Assembly: GCF_003473545.1 (NCBI RefSeq) | Contig: NZ_QUCM01000003.1 | Span: forward strand, 187,472-251,471 | DNA length: 64,000 nucleotides | Source of the DNA: Clostridium sp. AM22-11AC | GTDB lineage: Bacteria; Bacillota; Clostridia; Lachnospirales; Lachnospiraceae | Reading direction: 5' to 3' | Shown: piece after piece, positions 17,449 through 25,788 of the stretch | Position numbering within the stretch: position 1 is the first letter of the stretch | Layout: every line of letters starts with the position of its first letter | Notes under the pieces: generated by a model | What the model saw: the letters and a program-made list of their open reading frames with translations, nothing else | What the model was told of the DNA's origin: nothing | Database searches by the model: none | Position numbers and translations under genes: made by a program

Positions 17449-18837
17449 TTATTTATGGGCTTCCCTGTAGATTTCCTCTGTGATGGCATCTAAAGACCGG
17501 TCATTTACATCCACTGCCACATGGGCTGCTTTTAAGTATAATGGCCTGCGTTCATTAAGTAAACTTCTGATCCGTCCGGGCACATCATCACTGTGCAGCA
17601 TAGGACGGCTGGACACATCTGCACCGATCCGCTTATAAACAGTCTCCGGTGAAACATCCAGATATACTACCAGTCCCAGCTTCTTTAAAAGTTCCCGGTT
17701 TTCCTCTCTTAAAGGAAGTCCGCCGCCCACAGAGATCACTGCCCCGTCTGTGGTCCTTAACAGCTTTTCCAGGCACTGTGTTTCTAACTTTCTGAAGGCT
17801 TCCTCTCCCTGTTCCTTAAAGATCTGGGAAATAGCCATACCTGCTTCTTTTTCGATCTCCTGATCTGTATCAATGAACGGCATGTGATAATGATCTGCAT
17901 AAAAATGGCCTGCGCTGGTCTTTCCTGCTCCCATAAAGCCAGTAAAGATCACATTGTGCTTTCTGGTATTTCCATGTAAATGATCCAGGATCATTTCACG
18001 GATCCTGTCAATGGTATCTTTATCTACCTTTACCTCCGGATTCCACAGTTCAAACGCGATCAGCCCCTGATACAAAAGCATATCCAGACCGTTAATTGCT
18101 TTTCCCCCTGCAGCCTGTACCATTTTCATAAACTTCGTACAGGAAGGTGTGTATACAATGTCCACTGCTGTGTGGATCAGCTTATAAAAAGCTTCATCTT
18201 CTATAATAACGTCCTCTGTATGAGGGTGCATGCCTACGCTGGTTGACTGGATCGCCAGATAGCCCTTTTCTTCCTGAGGGATCTGGTCATACTCTTCCAG
18301 TTTTAACGGGATAAGCACTGCACGGCCCATCAGTCCGTTAATATAATCAGCTAAAGCCGCTGCTTTCTCCACGCTTCGGTTTAAGATATATACAACGGAC
18401 GCGCCGGACTTTGCAAGGATGTAGGCTGCTGCCTTGGCTGCGCCTCCGGCTCCTATGAGGATACATTTTTCTCCTGCAATAGAAATACCTGCTTCATCCA
18501 TAGCACGTTTTAAGCCTGCACCGTCTGTATTATAACCTTTGTATCCATGCTCTGTACGCACCAGGGTATTTACAGCACCGATGGCTTTTGCGTCTTCATC
18601 AATGGCTTCCAAGCACTTCATTACATCCTGTTTATGTGGAACGGTTACATTCATTCCCTGGATATTTAAAGCAAAGGCACCTTTTACAGCCATTTCCACA
18701 GTTCCCCTGTTTACGTGAAAGGGAACGTAGACTAAGTCTGTTCCTGTACGCTCTGCGTAAAAATTATGCATAAGCGGTGACATGGAATGTTCGATGGGAT
18801 CTCCCATTACACCGTATACTTTTGTTTTTCCATCCAT
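17449..18837 (-). CDS. Fused shikimate dehydrogenase and shikimate kinase (AroE-AroK)
   Basis: A 462-aa bifunctional protein of the shikimate pathway. Residues 1-285 are AroE: shikimate-binding HSMSPLMHN (17-25), catalytic Lys69 in NVTVPHK, Asp105 in NTDG, and the nucleotide-binding IGAGGAAKAA (about 128-137). Residues 292-462 are AroK: Walker A GFMGAGKTS (300-308), DTDQEIE (323-329), and GGG of the shikimate site in VISVGGGLPL. It reduces 3-dehydroshikimate and then phosphorylates shikimate. It lies with nrdR and yqeG on one strand. The upstream step, AroD, is encoded divergently at 20077. Confidence 0.95.
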   Translation of the reverse strand: MDGKTKVYGVMGDPIEHSMSPLMHNFYAERTGTDLVYVPFHVNRGTVEMAVKGAFALNIQGMNVTVPHKQDVMKCLEAIDEDAKAIGAVNTLVRTEHGYKGYNTDGAGLKRAMDEAGISIAGEKCILIGAGGAAKAAAYILAKSGASVVYILNRSVEKAAALADYINGLMGRAVLIPLKLEEYDQIPQEEKGYLAIQSTSVGMHPHTEDVIIEDEAFYKLIHTAVDIVYTPSCTKFMKMVQAAGGKAINGLDMLLYQGLIAFELWNPEVKVDKDTIDRIREMILDHLHGNTRKHNVIFTGFMGAGKTSAGHFYADHYHMPFIDTDQEIEKEAGMAISQIFKEQGEEAFRKLETQCLEKLLRTTDGAVISVGGGLPLREENRELLKKLGLVVYLDVSPETVYKRIGADVSSRPMLHSDDVPGRIRSLLNERRPLYLKAAHVAVDVNDRSLDAITEEIYREAHK

Positions 18838-18895
18838 TGCGTTATCTCCTGCTGTCTCTTTTTACTTTTTCACACGATTTTCTTTTGTCTGGATC

Positions 18896-19396
18896 TTACT
18901 TTTCAAGGCTTTTCCTGTAACAGTATAAAACCGGTTTTTCCAGATAACGTTTTAATACGATCTGGATCTCTTCTTTTGGGTTGATGGGCCGTACCAGGAC
19001 AGTCTGGATCCCCAGACGGTTGGCGCCCCAGATATCTGTAAAAAGCTGATCTCCTACAAACAGCGTATTTTTCACATCGGTCCCCATGGTCTCCATGGCC
19101 TTTTTATAGCCTTTTGCCCCTGGTTTTCCCCCTTTATAAATATAAGGGCATTTTACCTGCTGCGCAAAAGATTTCACTCTCGGTTCTTTATTATTGGAAA
19201 GAAGGCAGGTTTTCAATCCCAAGCCTCTCAGATGCTCAAAAAGCCGGATGGCTCTCTCATCCGCCGGTGCCCCATGCGGGACTAAAGTATTATCAATATC
19301 GTAAACGATCCCCTGGATCCCCATTTTTTTCCAGTTTTCATAAGGAATAACATAAGAGGACTCTTCCATTTTACTGGGGTAAAAACATTGAAACAT
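18896..19396 (-). CDS. YqeG-family HAD phosphatase
   Basis: A 166-aa HAD superfamily IIIA phosphatase. Motif I is YDIDNTLVPHG, motif II is CLLSNNKE, and motif IV is FVGDQLFTDIWGAN. YqeG proteins (related to yeast Gep4, a phosphatidylglycerophosphate phosphatase) commonly sit beside aroE in Firmicutes, as here. Cellular role in this organism is inferred. It starts 24 bp after the nrdR stop; the ribosome binding site is weak. Confidence 0.88.
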   Translation of the reverse strand: MFQCFYPSKMEESSYVIPYENWKKMGIQGIVYDIDNTLVPHGAPADERAIRLFEHLRGLGLKTCLLSNNKEPRVKSFAQQVKCPYIYKGGKPGAKGYKKAMETMGTDVKNTLFVGDQLFTDIWGANRLGIQTVLVRPINPKEEIQIVLKRYLEKPVLYCYRKSLEK

Positions 19397-19420
19397 ATTA
19401 AATTCTACTTTCTTTTAGAC

Positions 19421-19873
19421 TTATTTCTTTAAAAGTTTTCCCAATTCTTCCATAAAGGTACTTACATCCTTAAACTCCCTGTAAACAGAGGCAAAGCGCA
19501 CATAAGCTACTTCGTCTACACTTTTCAGTTTGTCCATGACCAGTTCACCGATCACAGAAGTTGGGATCTCCTTTTCTTCCCTGTTAAAGATCTGGTTTTC
19601 GATCTCATCGATCATGGTACTGATCTGACGGGGAGATACCGGACGTTTATGACAGGAATGCAGAATGCCTGCTTCTATTTTGGAGCGGTCATATGCCTCT
19701 CTGGAATCATCTTTTTTAATGACCATAAGGGGCATGGTCTCTAATTTTTCATACGTAGTAAAACGCTTGCCACAGCGTTCACACTGACGGCGCCTGCGAA
19801 TGGAACTGTTATCATCTGCCGGACGGGAATCGATCACTTTGGTATCTGCTTCATTACAGTACGGGCACTTCAT
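19421..19873 (-). CDS. nrdR: Transcriptional repressor NrdR
   Basis: A 150-aa NrdR. The N-terminal zinc ribbon is MKCPYCNE ... CERCGKRFTTYE, with Cys pairs at residues 3/6 and about 31/34. The ATP-cone domain (about 49-139) includes VIKKDDSREAYDRSKI. NrdR senses ATP/dATP and represses ribonucleotide reductase genes. No nrd gene or clear NrdR box is visible nearby. It probably heads the nrdR-yqeG-aroEK transcript. Confidence 0.97.
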   Translation of the reverse strand: MKCPYCNEADTKVIDSRPADDNSSIRRRRQCERCGKRFTTYEKLETMPLMVIKKDDSREAYDRSKIEAGILHSCHKRPVSPRQISTMIDEIENQIFNREEKEIPTSVIGELVMDKLKSVDEVAYVRFASVYREFKDVSTFMEELGKLLKK

Positions 19874-20001
19874 AAACTCTGCACATCCTTTCTCTCATGT
19901 ATTTTTTACAAAATGATGATTTTATTTTAACCGAAAGCCCCCTCAAGCGCAAGATTTTTGTTACAATTCCCCAGTTTTTCCCATATTTGTTCCTATATCT
20001 A

Positions 20002-20031
20002 TAGACGAAGACCATTTTTATGTCTTATAAT
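20002..20031 (+). promoter_or_regulatory. Candidate promoter of aroD
   Basis: TAGACG, 18-bp spacer, TATAAT, with the predicted start near 20038 and an AAAAGGAG site before the ATG at 20077. Confidence 0.5.
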
Positions 20032-20076
20032 AGCGGATAATAATACAGTCTATGCTGTTTAAAAGGAGAACAAAAC

Positions 20077-20844
20077 ATGAACCATACACCCTCTGTTTCT
20101 GTGAGAAATATAGTTTTAGGAGAAGGGATCCCAAAGATCTGTATCCCTCTTGTAAGCACCTGCCTGGATGCACTTTTAAATGATATGAAAAAAGCGCTGG
20201 ATCACAGCGCTGATCTTATTGAATGGCGGGTTGACTGGATGGATGACATTTTAAAAAAAGGCTATCTGGAAGAGATCCTTCCTGCTGTACGAAAAGCAGC
20301 CGGGGATACTCCTCTTCTTTTTACCTTCCGCACCAAAAAGGAAGGCGGAAATATGGCTGCCAGCCTTTTACAGTATAAAGAACTGGTAAAAAGAGCCATC
20401 TGCTCCGGCCTGGTAGACCTGGTAGATATTGAACTGTTTTCTGATAAAGATACTGTAAATGAGCTGATCGCCCTGGCAAAAGAAAAAAATGTAAAAACCA
20501 TTCTTTCCAACCACGATTTCTTTAAAACCCCTTCAGGAAACGAGATCTTTTCAAGGTTGAAGCAGATGGAGGAAGCAGGGGCTGATATTGCAAAGATCGC
20601 TGTTATGCCTGAAAGCACAGAAGATGTACTGACTCTTCTTTCTGCCACCTGCAAAGCAAAGAAAGAACTCACCTGTCCTGTTATCACCATGTCTATGGCA
20701 GGCACAGGCCTGATCAGCCGCTTAAGCGGGGAAGTATTCGGCTCCTGCCTTACCTTTGGCACTGCAGGAAATATTTCCGCACCAGGTCAGATCGATGCAT
20801 TAAAACTTCGTTCTGTCCTTCATATCCTTCACGAAAACAGCTGA
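20077..20844 (+). CDS. aroD: Type I 3-dehydroquinate dehydratase
   Basis: A 255-aa class I AroD, which dehydrates 3-dehydroquinate through a Schiff base. Key segments are EWRVDW (49-54), FTFRTKKEGG (83-91), SNHDF with His146, AKIAVMP with the Schiff-base Lys173, and the C-terminal GSCLTFGTAGNISAPGQ. It is transcribed away from nrdR-yqeG-aroEK and supplies the substrate of the AroE half of that fusion. No clear terminator follows; the next plus-strand sequence is a decayed gene on the other strand. Confidence 0.96.
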   Translation: MNHTPSVSVRNIVLGEGIPKICIPLVSTCLDALLNDMKKALDHSADLIEWRVDWMDDILKKGYLEEILPAVRKAAGDTPLLFTFRTKKEGGNMAASLLQYKELVKRAICSGLVDLVDIELFSDKDTVNELIALAKEKNVKTILSNHDFFKTPSGNEIFSRLKQMEEAGADIAKIAVMPESTEDVLTLLSATCKAKKELTCPVITMSMAGTGLISRLSGEVFGSCLTFGTAGNISAPGQIDALKLRSVLHILHENS

Positions 20845-20861
20845 TTCATTCCATTATTCCA

Positions 20862-21534
20862 TTAACTGTTATTACAACCCTGTGCAATGACAGCAATGAC
20901 TTTCTGGACCTCCAACGGTTTGGCAAGATAGGCATTCATACCTGCATCCAGGCATTTTTGCATATCTTCCGCAAAGGCATTGGCTGTCATTGCAATAATA
21001 GGGATCGTTTTTCCATCCGGCCGTTCTAAGGCGCAGATCTTAAATGTACGCTTTTAACGCAAAATTATCTTTCGTAACCGCAACTGTATTTTCTGCATTT
21101 TCATTAAAAGAGTCCTTTGCCGTAGTAGCAGCCATATTAAAGGTCCATATGGTATCAGACAGGACAAAACCGTTTGTTTCTGCTGAATAAGGATTTTGGC
21201 TGACATGAAAGATCAGGTCGATCTCCCCGATATGTAAAGCCTGAAGCTGCTCATTTCTTGTATCATAACCTTTCAGGTCAAATTCCAGAGTCTGCCCCTG
21301 AAGACAATCTTTTGCAAGCTCCACATAATCCTTGATAACTCCTGTCAGTTCACCGGTTGCAGGATCCATGACACCGACACCTGCATCATCATTTAAATAG
21401 CCGATCCGAATGGGACCATGGTCCGCGATCCATTTTTTCTCTTCCCTTGAAAGAAATCCACTGCGCTGTCCAGTGCTTTTTTTATGTCAGGACGGTCTTT
21501 GTTGACAACAAAATAAATGTCCATATGATAATGC
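20862..21534 (-). pseudogene. Remnant of a hybrid sensor kinase with SBP-type sensor domain
   Basis: Three pieces in gene order. A first frame from 21534 encodes DIYFVVNKDRPDIKKALD, typical of the end of a bacterial solute-binding sensor domain. After a frameshift near 21445 the next frame reads REEKKWI, then GPIRIGYLNDDAGVGV, then the 110 residues from MDPATGELTGVIKDY to 21040: the start of a second solute-binding domain. This stops and joins, out of frame, to the C-terminal end of a receiver domain (IPIIAMTANAFAEDMQ, NAYLAKPLE) ending at 20862. The kinase core and most of the receiver are deleted. Confidence 0.75.
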
Positions 21535-21587
21535 GTTAATCTTTAACAGCCGCAAATGATTTTTGTTCACACATTCTTCACATTTTA

Positions 21588-21668
21588 CACAACTTTTTCT
21601 CACATTTTTTCAGTATATTTATTTACGTTAAAAGCGAATGCTTTTCATACAACTTTTTCTCACAAATC
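21588..21668. repeat. Direct repeat in AT-rich intergenic DNA
   Basis: The sequence ACAACTTTTTCTCACA occurs twice, near 21588 and 21649, about 61 bp apart, between the pseudogene and the ylmC-like gene. No gene is seen in 21535-21722; the other feature there is the hairpin at 21669-21694. Confidence 0.5.
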
Positions 21669-21694
21669 GGCCGACAGGTGAAAACCTGTCGGCC
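21669..21694 (-). terminator. Hairpin after the ylmC-like gene
   Basis: Perfect 11-bp stem GGCCGACAGGT/ACCTGTCGGCC with a GAAA-type tetraloop. The following T tract is weak, so termination may be inefficient. Confidence 0.6.
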
Positions 21695-21722
21695 ACTCCT
21701 CGTTTATGGGACTTTTTACATC

Positions 21723-21986
21723 TTAGCACTTCTTATCCGGCTTTTCCTTTTCTTTCTCTTTAAAGCTTACCAGGATAATGTCACTTCCGATCTGGCATAC
21801 ATCACAAAACGGGATCACATATTCCTTTTCCCTTCCTAAAAATCCGCAGATACACCCGGGACCCGGCACTACCAGTGCTGTAATACAGCCTGTTTTTTCA
21901 TCAAATTCCAGATCTCCTACATACCCTAGGCGGGCGCAGTCCTTTATATTGATGACTTCCTTTTGTTTCAGATCATAAAGACGGAT
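21723..21986 (-). CDS. YlmC/YmxH-family sporulation protein, no canonical start codon
   Basis: Minus-strand frame encoding RLYDLKQKEVIN, then CARLGYVGDLEFDEKTG, VVPGPGCICGFLGREKE, and a Lys-rich end. This matches the 80-90-aa YlmC/YmxH family of PRC-barrel-like sporulation proteins. Homologues are expected to begin Met-Arg-(Leu/Ile), but the codon before CGT is ATC (21984-21986). No ATG, GTG or TTG lies between it and the upstream in-frame TAA. An AAGGAAAAGGGG site sits about 9 nt before ATC, with an ATA codon at 21990-21992. It may start at ATC or ATA, carry a point mutation, or reflect a sequence error. Confidence 0.7.
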   Translation of the reverse strand: MRLYDLKQKEVINIKDCARLGYVGDLEFDEKTGCITALVVPGPGCICGFLGREKEYVIPFCDVCQIGSDIILVSFKEKEKEKPDKKC

Positions 21987-22042
21987 CTCTATCTGCCCCT
22001 TTTCCTTCTCTTATTTATAAATATATTTTGGAAAAAGAAAAA

Positions 22043-22080
22043 AAGAACCCTATCCCCACGATATAGGAGATAGAGTTCTT
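22043..22080 (-). terminator. Terminator after the PepV-like peptidase gene
   Basis: AAGAACTCTATC/GATAGGGTTCTT stem followed on the minus strand by a long T run. Confidence 0.9.
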
Positions 22081-22101
22081 ATCCATGTAACCAGGCTTTT
22101 A

Positions 22102-23505
22102 TCAGCAGCAAAGATCCACGATTACCTGTGCAAAGATCTTCGCACTGTCAACCAGTTCCTTTACAACTGCAAACTCGTCTGCACCATGCATACGGTTATC
22201 TGTTCCAGGCATGGAGCAGCCAAAAGCAACACCATTTTTCAGGCTGTGTACATAAGTACCGCCACCTGTATACTGGCAGCTGCCCTTTAAACCAGTGTAT
22301 TCTTCATACGCCTTTAAGAGAGTGCGTACAAAATGGGAGTCGCCATCTACATAATGAGGTGCTCTCATATGTTCTGCCAGCAGCTCAATGCCTTCCTCTG
22401 CCATATGTGCCTTTGCTACCTTTAATGCATTTTCATCATTTGCGCAGATCGGAGCACGGCAGTCAAAGGTGCCATCCAGGCTTTCTGCGTCTACATGAAG
22501 CAGGTCAAATGCAATAGTCAGTTCTCCGGAAACTTCATCACTCATAGCAACGCCTAAAGCTTTTCCTCTGGTATCTCCATGAGGGAACAGCTTTACAAGG
22601 CTCTTTACTGCATCCATCTGCGGGCAGGAAGCTAGCGGCAGTTTTGTGATCAGCATTAACAGTGCAGTTAATGCATTCTTTCCTTCTTCCGGAGTAGATG
22701 CGTGAGCGCCTTCTCCTTCTGCTGTGATCAGGACTCCTTCTTCACAGCCTGTAAAGGTAAATGTAACCTCTGTTTCTTTTGTAACAGCAGCTGCTGTTTC
22801 ATTTAATACAGCATCCTCTACACCAGCTACAACTGCTTTTGCCTTTCCAGGAACTACATTGCTCTTAAGGCCTGCATCGATCTTAACCAGCTTTGGCATA
22901 GCATCGGATTTTTCAAAAGAAGCTACAAAATGACCTGGAAGCCGTCCCTTTTCCACGTTGATCACAGGGAATTCTGCATCTGGTGAAAAGGTCATTGGAG
23001 CCTCTTTTTCCTGCTTATAGTAAACAGCAATGTCAGAGCTTCCACATTCTTCATCTGTACCTAAGATCAGACGGACATTTTTCTTTACAGGAATTCCCAG
23101 TTCCTTTACTGCACGCATTGCATAAAGAGCTGCAACAGCCGGTCCTTTGTCATCTGCAGTACCGCGGCCATAAAGCTTTCCGTCTTTAATAACTGGCTCA
23201 AAGGGCTCAGTCACAGTCCAGCCTTCCCCTGCAGGCACTATATCCAGATGGGCCAGGATGTCAAGCTGTGCTTCCTTATCATTTAAGTCTGCTGTTCCTA
23301 CATAATTGTCATAATTGCGGACAGAAAAACCATAATTTTCCATCATGGTAAGAGCTGTCTGTAATACCTCAAATGGGCCCTCGCCAAATGGTTTCCCCTC
23401 TGTGTAAGGCATTTTTTCACTATTGATCCGGCAGAGAGTGCAAATATCTTCGATCATCTGGTCCTTGTGGGAATCAATATATTCTTCGATTTCTTTTCTG
23501 TACAT
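22102..23505 (-). CDS. M20-family dipeptidase, PepV/Sapep type
   Basis: A 467-aa metallopeptidase of the M20 family. The first zinc ligand His is in ILAHLDIVPAGEGW (about residues 83-96) and the bridging Asp in GRGTADDKGP. The catalytic and ligand Glu residues are in GTDEECGSSD. The lid domain contains EGEGAHASTPEEGKNA, and the last zinc His is near CSMPGTDNRMHGADEF. PepV/Sapep enzymes hydrolyse dipeptides and some N-acylated peptides in the cytoplasm. It is separated from the YqeY gene by 75 bp containing a dispersed hairpin element. Confidence 0.92.
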   Translation of the reverse strand: MYRKEIEEYIDSHKDQMIEDICTLCRINSEKMPYTEGKPFGEGPFEVLQTALTMMENYGFSVRNYDNYVGTADLNDKEAQLDILAHLDIVPAGEGWTVTEPFEPVIKDGKLYGRGTADDKGPAVAALYAMRAVKELGIPVKKNVRLILGTDEECGSSDIAVYYKQEKEAPMTFSPDAEFPVINVEKGRLPGHFVASFEKSDAMPKLVKIDAGLKSNVVPGKAKAVVAGVEDAVLNETAAAVTKETEVTFTFTGCEEGVLITAEGEGAHASTPEEGKNALTALLMLITKLPLASCPQMDAVKSLVKLFPHGDTRGKALGVAMSDEVSGELTIAFDLLHVDAESLDGTFDCRAPICANDENALKVAKAHMAEEGIELLAEHMRAPHYVDGDSHFVRTLLKAYEEYTGLKGSCQYTGGGTYVHSLKNGVAFGCSMPGTDNRMHGADEFAVVKELVDSAKIFAQVIVDLCC

Positions 23506-23531
23506 GACCTTCTCCTGTTCTTTTTTTACAA

Positions 23532-23559
23532 TCCAGCCATGACATCTGCATGGCCAGAC
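23532..23559 (-). repeat. Short copy of the dispersed hairpin element
   Basis: Positions 23532-23547 are identical to 1290-1305. Here the sequence forms a compact hairpin (GGCCATG/CATGGCT arms) between the YqeY and PepV genes. It may be a terminator or a remnant of the larger element. Confidence 0.5.
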
Positions 23560-23580
23560 TATTTTTTATTTATTCTGCTA

Positions 23581-24027
23581 TTACTTCAGCATAGCACCCA
23601 GAGTTTCGTTGACAACCTTGCCATCTGCTTTTCCCTTTACCTTTGGCATCAGTACCTTCATAATAGCGCCTTTGTCCTTTGGTGTAGGATTTTCGATCCC
23701 CAGTTCTTTTAATACACCGTCGATCACTTCTTTGATCTGGTCTACAGACATGTCTTCCGGTGCAAATTCCTTGTAAACAGCCAGACGTGCGCCTGCCTCT
23801 TCGCGGATATCATCTCTGTCAGCTGGAGCTAAATCATAAGTCTCCTGTGTCTGACGGATCTCTTTTTTAACGATTGCGTCTTCTTCTGCCTCTGTAAGGG
23901 GCTCTCTCTTGTCGATCTCTGCGTTCTTTAAAGCGGATAATAACATGGAAAGAGAGTCTTTTCTTGCCTTATCCTTTGCCTTCATTGCCTGTACCATAGC
24001 TGCTCTTACTACATCGATCTTGCTCAT
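23581..24027 (-). CDS. GatB/YqeY domain protein
   Basis: A 148-aa stand-alone YqeY domain, helical throughout, resembling the tRNA-binding tail of GatB. Recognisable segments are MKAKDKARKDSLSMLLSALK, IVKKEIRQTQET and the C-terminal KGAIMKVLMPKVKGKADG. The function of free YqeY proteins is not settled; a role in tRNA-dependent amidation is suggested by homology only. An AAGGAGG site precedes the ATG. It follows prfC by 38 bp and is probably cotranscribed with it. Confidence 0.9.
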   Translation of the reverse strand: MSKIDVVRAAMVQAMKAKDKARKDSLSMLLSALKNAEIDKREPLTEAEEDAIVKKEIRQTQETYDLAPADRDDIREEAGARLAVYKEFAPEDMSVDQIKEVIDGVLKELGIENPTPKDKGAIMKVLMPKVKGKADGKVVNETLGAMLK

Positions 24028-24065
24028 TTTGTAAAACCTCCTTAAATATGCCTTCAGATTTATGT

Positions 24066-25670
24066 TTAGTTATTACCAAACTCGCTTAATTTAAGACCCG
24101 GATTTCTTTCAAGGACCATGCCAACGCTCCAGCTGTTAATAAACAGAAGCAGTGGGTTGTCCTTTAAGTCTTTAATACGCTTCATATCAGATGTTCCCTG
24201 GATACGCGCCACATCTACTTCCTGTGGATTTTCTACCCAGCGGATATATTCATATGGAAGCTTCTCTAAGATAACTTCTACATTGTATTCATTCTGTAAA
24301 CGATAAGTAAGGACTTCAAACTGAAGTACACCTACAACGCCTACGATGATCTCTTCCATACCCGTATTAAACTCCTGGAAGATCTGGATGGCACCTTCCT
24401 GGGCGATCTGGTTTACGCCCTTGATGAACTGCTTACGCTTCATGGTATCTACCTGGCGCACTCTTGCAAAATGCTCCGGTGCGAAAGTAGGGATGCCCTC
24501 AAATTCAAATTTTTCATTGGATGCGCAAAGAGTATCACCAATAGAGAAGATACCTGGATCAAATACACCAATGATATCCCCTGCATATGCCTCTTCTACG
24601 ATCTTACGATCCTGGGCCATCAGCTGCTGCGGCTGAGTCAGACGGATCTTTTTACCGCCCTGAACATGGTTTACTTCCATACCAGCCTCAAACTTGCCGG
24701 AAACAATACGCATAAATGCAATTCTGTCTCTGTGGGCCTTGTTCATGTTTGCCTGGATCTTAAATACAAATGCGGAGAAATCCTTGTTAAATGGATCTAC
24801 TACGCCGGTCAGTGTTTTTCTTGGAAGAGGCGGTGTGGTCATTTTCAGAAAATGCTCCAGGAATGTTTCAACACCGAAGTTGGTCAGCGCAGAACCAAAG
24901 AATACAGGGGAAAGATCACCCTTCTGTACACGGTCCATATCCAGTTCATCGCTGGCACCGTCTAGTAATTCAATATCATCTAATAACTGCTGATGGTACT
25001 GGAAGCCGATAATGCTTTCCACATCATTTGTCTCTGCGTCAAATTCCTGGGTAGCAACCTCTTTTGCACCGCCCTGTGCAGCGGTAAAGGTAGTTACCTT
25101 CTTTGTAAAGCGGTCATATACGCCCTTAAAGTTCTTTCCGCAGCCGATGGGCCAGTTTACCGGACAAGTACGGATTCCTAATACTTCTTCGATCTCGTCT
25201 AACAGTTCATATGGATCTCTTGCTTCACGGTCAAATTTGTTGATAAATGTAAAGATTGGGATATGGCGCATAACACAAACCTTAAACAGCTTGATGGTCT
25301 GCGCCTCAACACCCTTGGATCCGTCAATGACCATGACAGCGGAGTCAGCCGCCATCAGGGTACGGTAAGTATCCTCTGAGAAGTCCTGGTGTCCAGGTGT
25401 GTCCAGGATGTTAATACAAAAGCCTTCGTAATTAAACTGCATGGCGGAAGAAGTAACGGAAATACCTCTCTCCTTCTCGATCTCCATCCAGTCGGAAACC
25501 GCATGCTTTGCAGCCTTTCTTCCCTTTACAGTACCTGCCAGGTTGATAGCGCCTCCGTAGAGAAGAAACTTCTCTGTTAAAGTTGTCTTACCTGCATCAG
25601 GGTGGGAAATGATCGCAAATGTTCTGCGGTTCTTTATCTGTTCTGTTATCTGATCATTTGTCTGTGACAA
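24066..25670 (-). CDS. prfC: Peptide chain release factor 3
   Basis: A 534-aa translational GTPase that recycles RF1/RF2 after termination. G motifs are visible: G1 SHPDAGKTTLTEK (residues 19-31), G2 region ERGISVTSSAM, G3 DTPGHQDF, G4 NKFD. Domain II and III follow, with VGVLQFEVLTYRLQNEYNVE near the C terminus. Length and order match RF3 rather than EF-G. A GGAGG site lies before the ATG. Confidence 0.96.
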   Translation of the reverse strand: MSQTNDQITEQIKNRRTFAIISHPDAGKTTLTEKFLLYGGAINLAGTVKGRKAAKHAVSDWMEIEKERGISVTSSAMQFNYEGFCINILDTPGHQDFSEDTYRTLMAADSAVMVIDGSKGVEAQTIKLFKVCVMRHIPIFTFINKFDREARDPYELLDEIEEVLGIRTCPVNWPIGCGKNFKGVYDRFTKKVTTFTAAQGGAKEVATQEFDAETNDVESIIGFQYHQQLLDDIELLDGASDELDMDRVQKGDLSPVFFGSALTNFGVETFLEHFLKMTTPPLPRKTLTGVVDPFNKDFSAFVFKIQANMNKAHRDRIAFMRIVSGKFEAGMEVNHVQGGKKIRLTQPQQLMAQDRKIVEEAYAGDIIGVFDPGIFSIGDTLCASNEKFEFEGIPTFAPEHFARVRQVDTMKRKQFIKGVNQIAQEGAIQIFQEFNTGMEEIIVGVVGVLQFEVLTYRLQNEYNVEVILEKLPYEYIRWVENPQEVDVARIQGTSDMKRIKDLKDNPLLLFINSWSVGMVLERNPGLKLSEFGNN

Positions 25671-25710
25671 TGGTCTTTCCTCCGTTCTTACTAACTCACT
25701 GATTAATTTT

Positions 25711-25746
25711 CAAAAATCCTCCTGCAAGCAAGCTTGCGTCGGATTT
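25711..25746 (-). terminator. Hairpin between coaBC and prfC
   Basis: On the minus strand, AAATCC and GGATTT arms enclose the palindrome GCAAGCTTGC and are followed by TTTTTG. This is likely the terminator of coaBC. The same GCAAGCTTGC core occurs in the element at 1290-1428. Confidence 0.55.
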
Positions 25747-25788
25747 CCGGGTTTTTGACCCTGGTATCGACATATTATTGTATTATGA

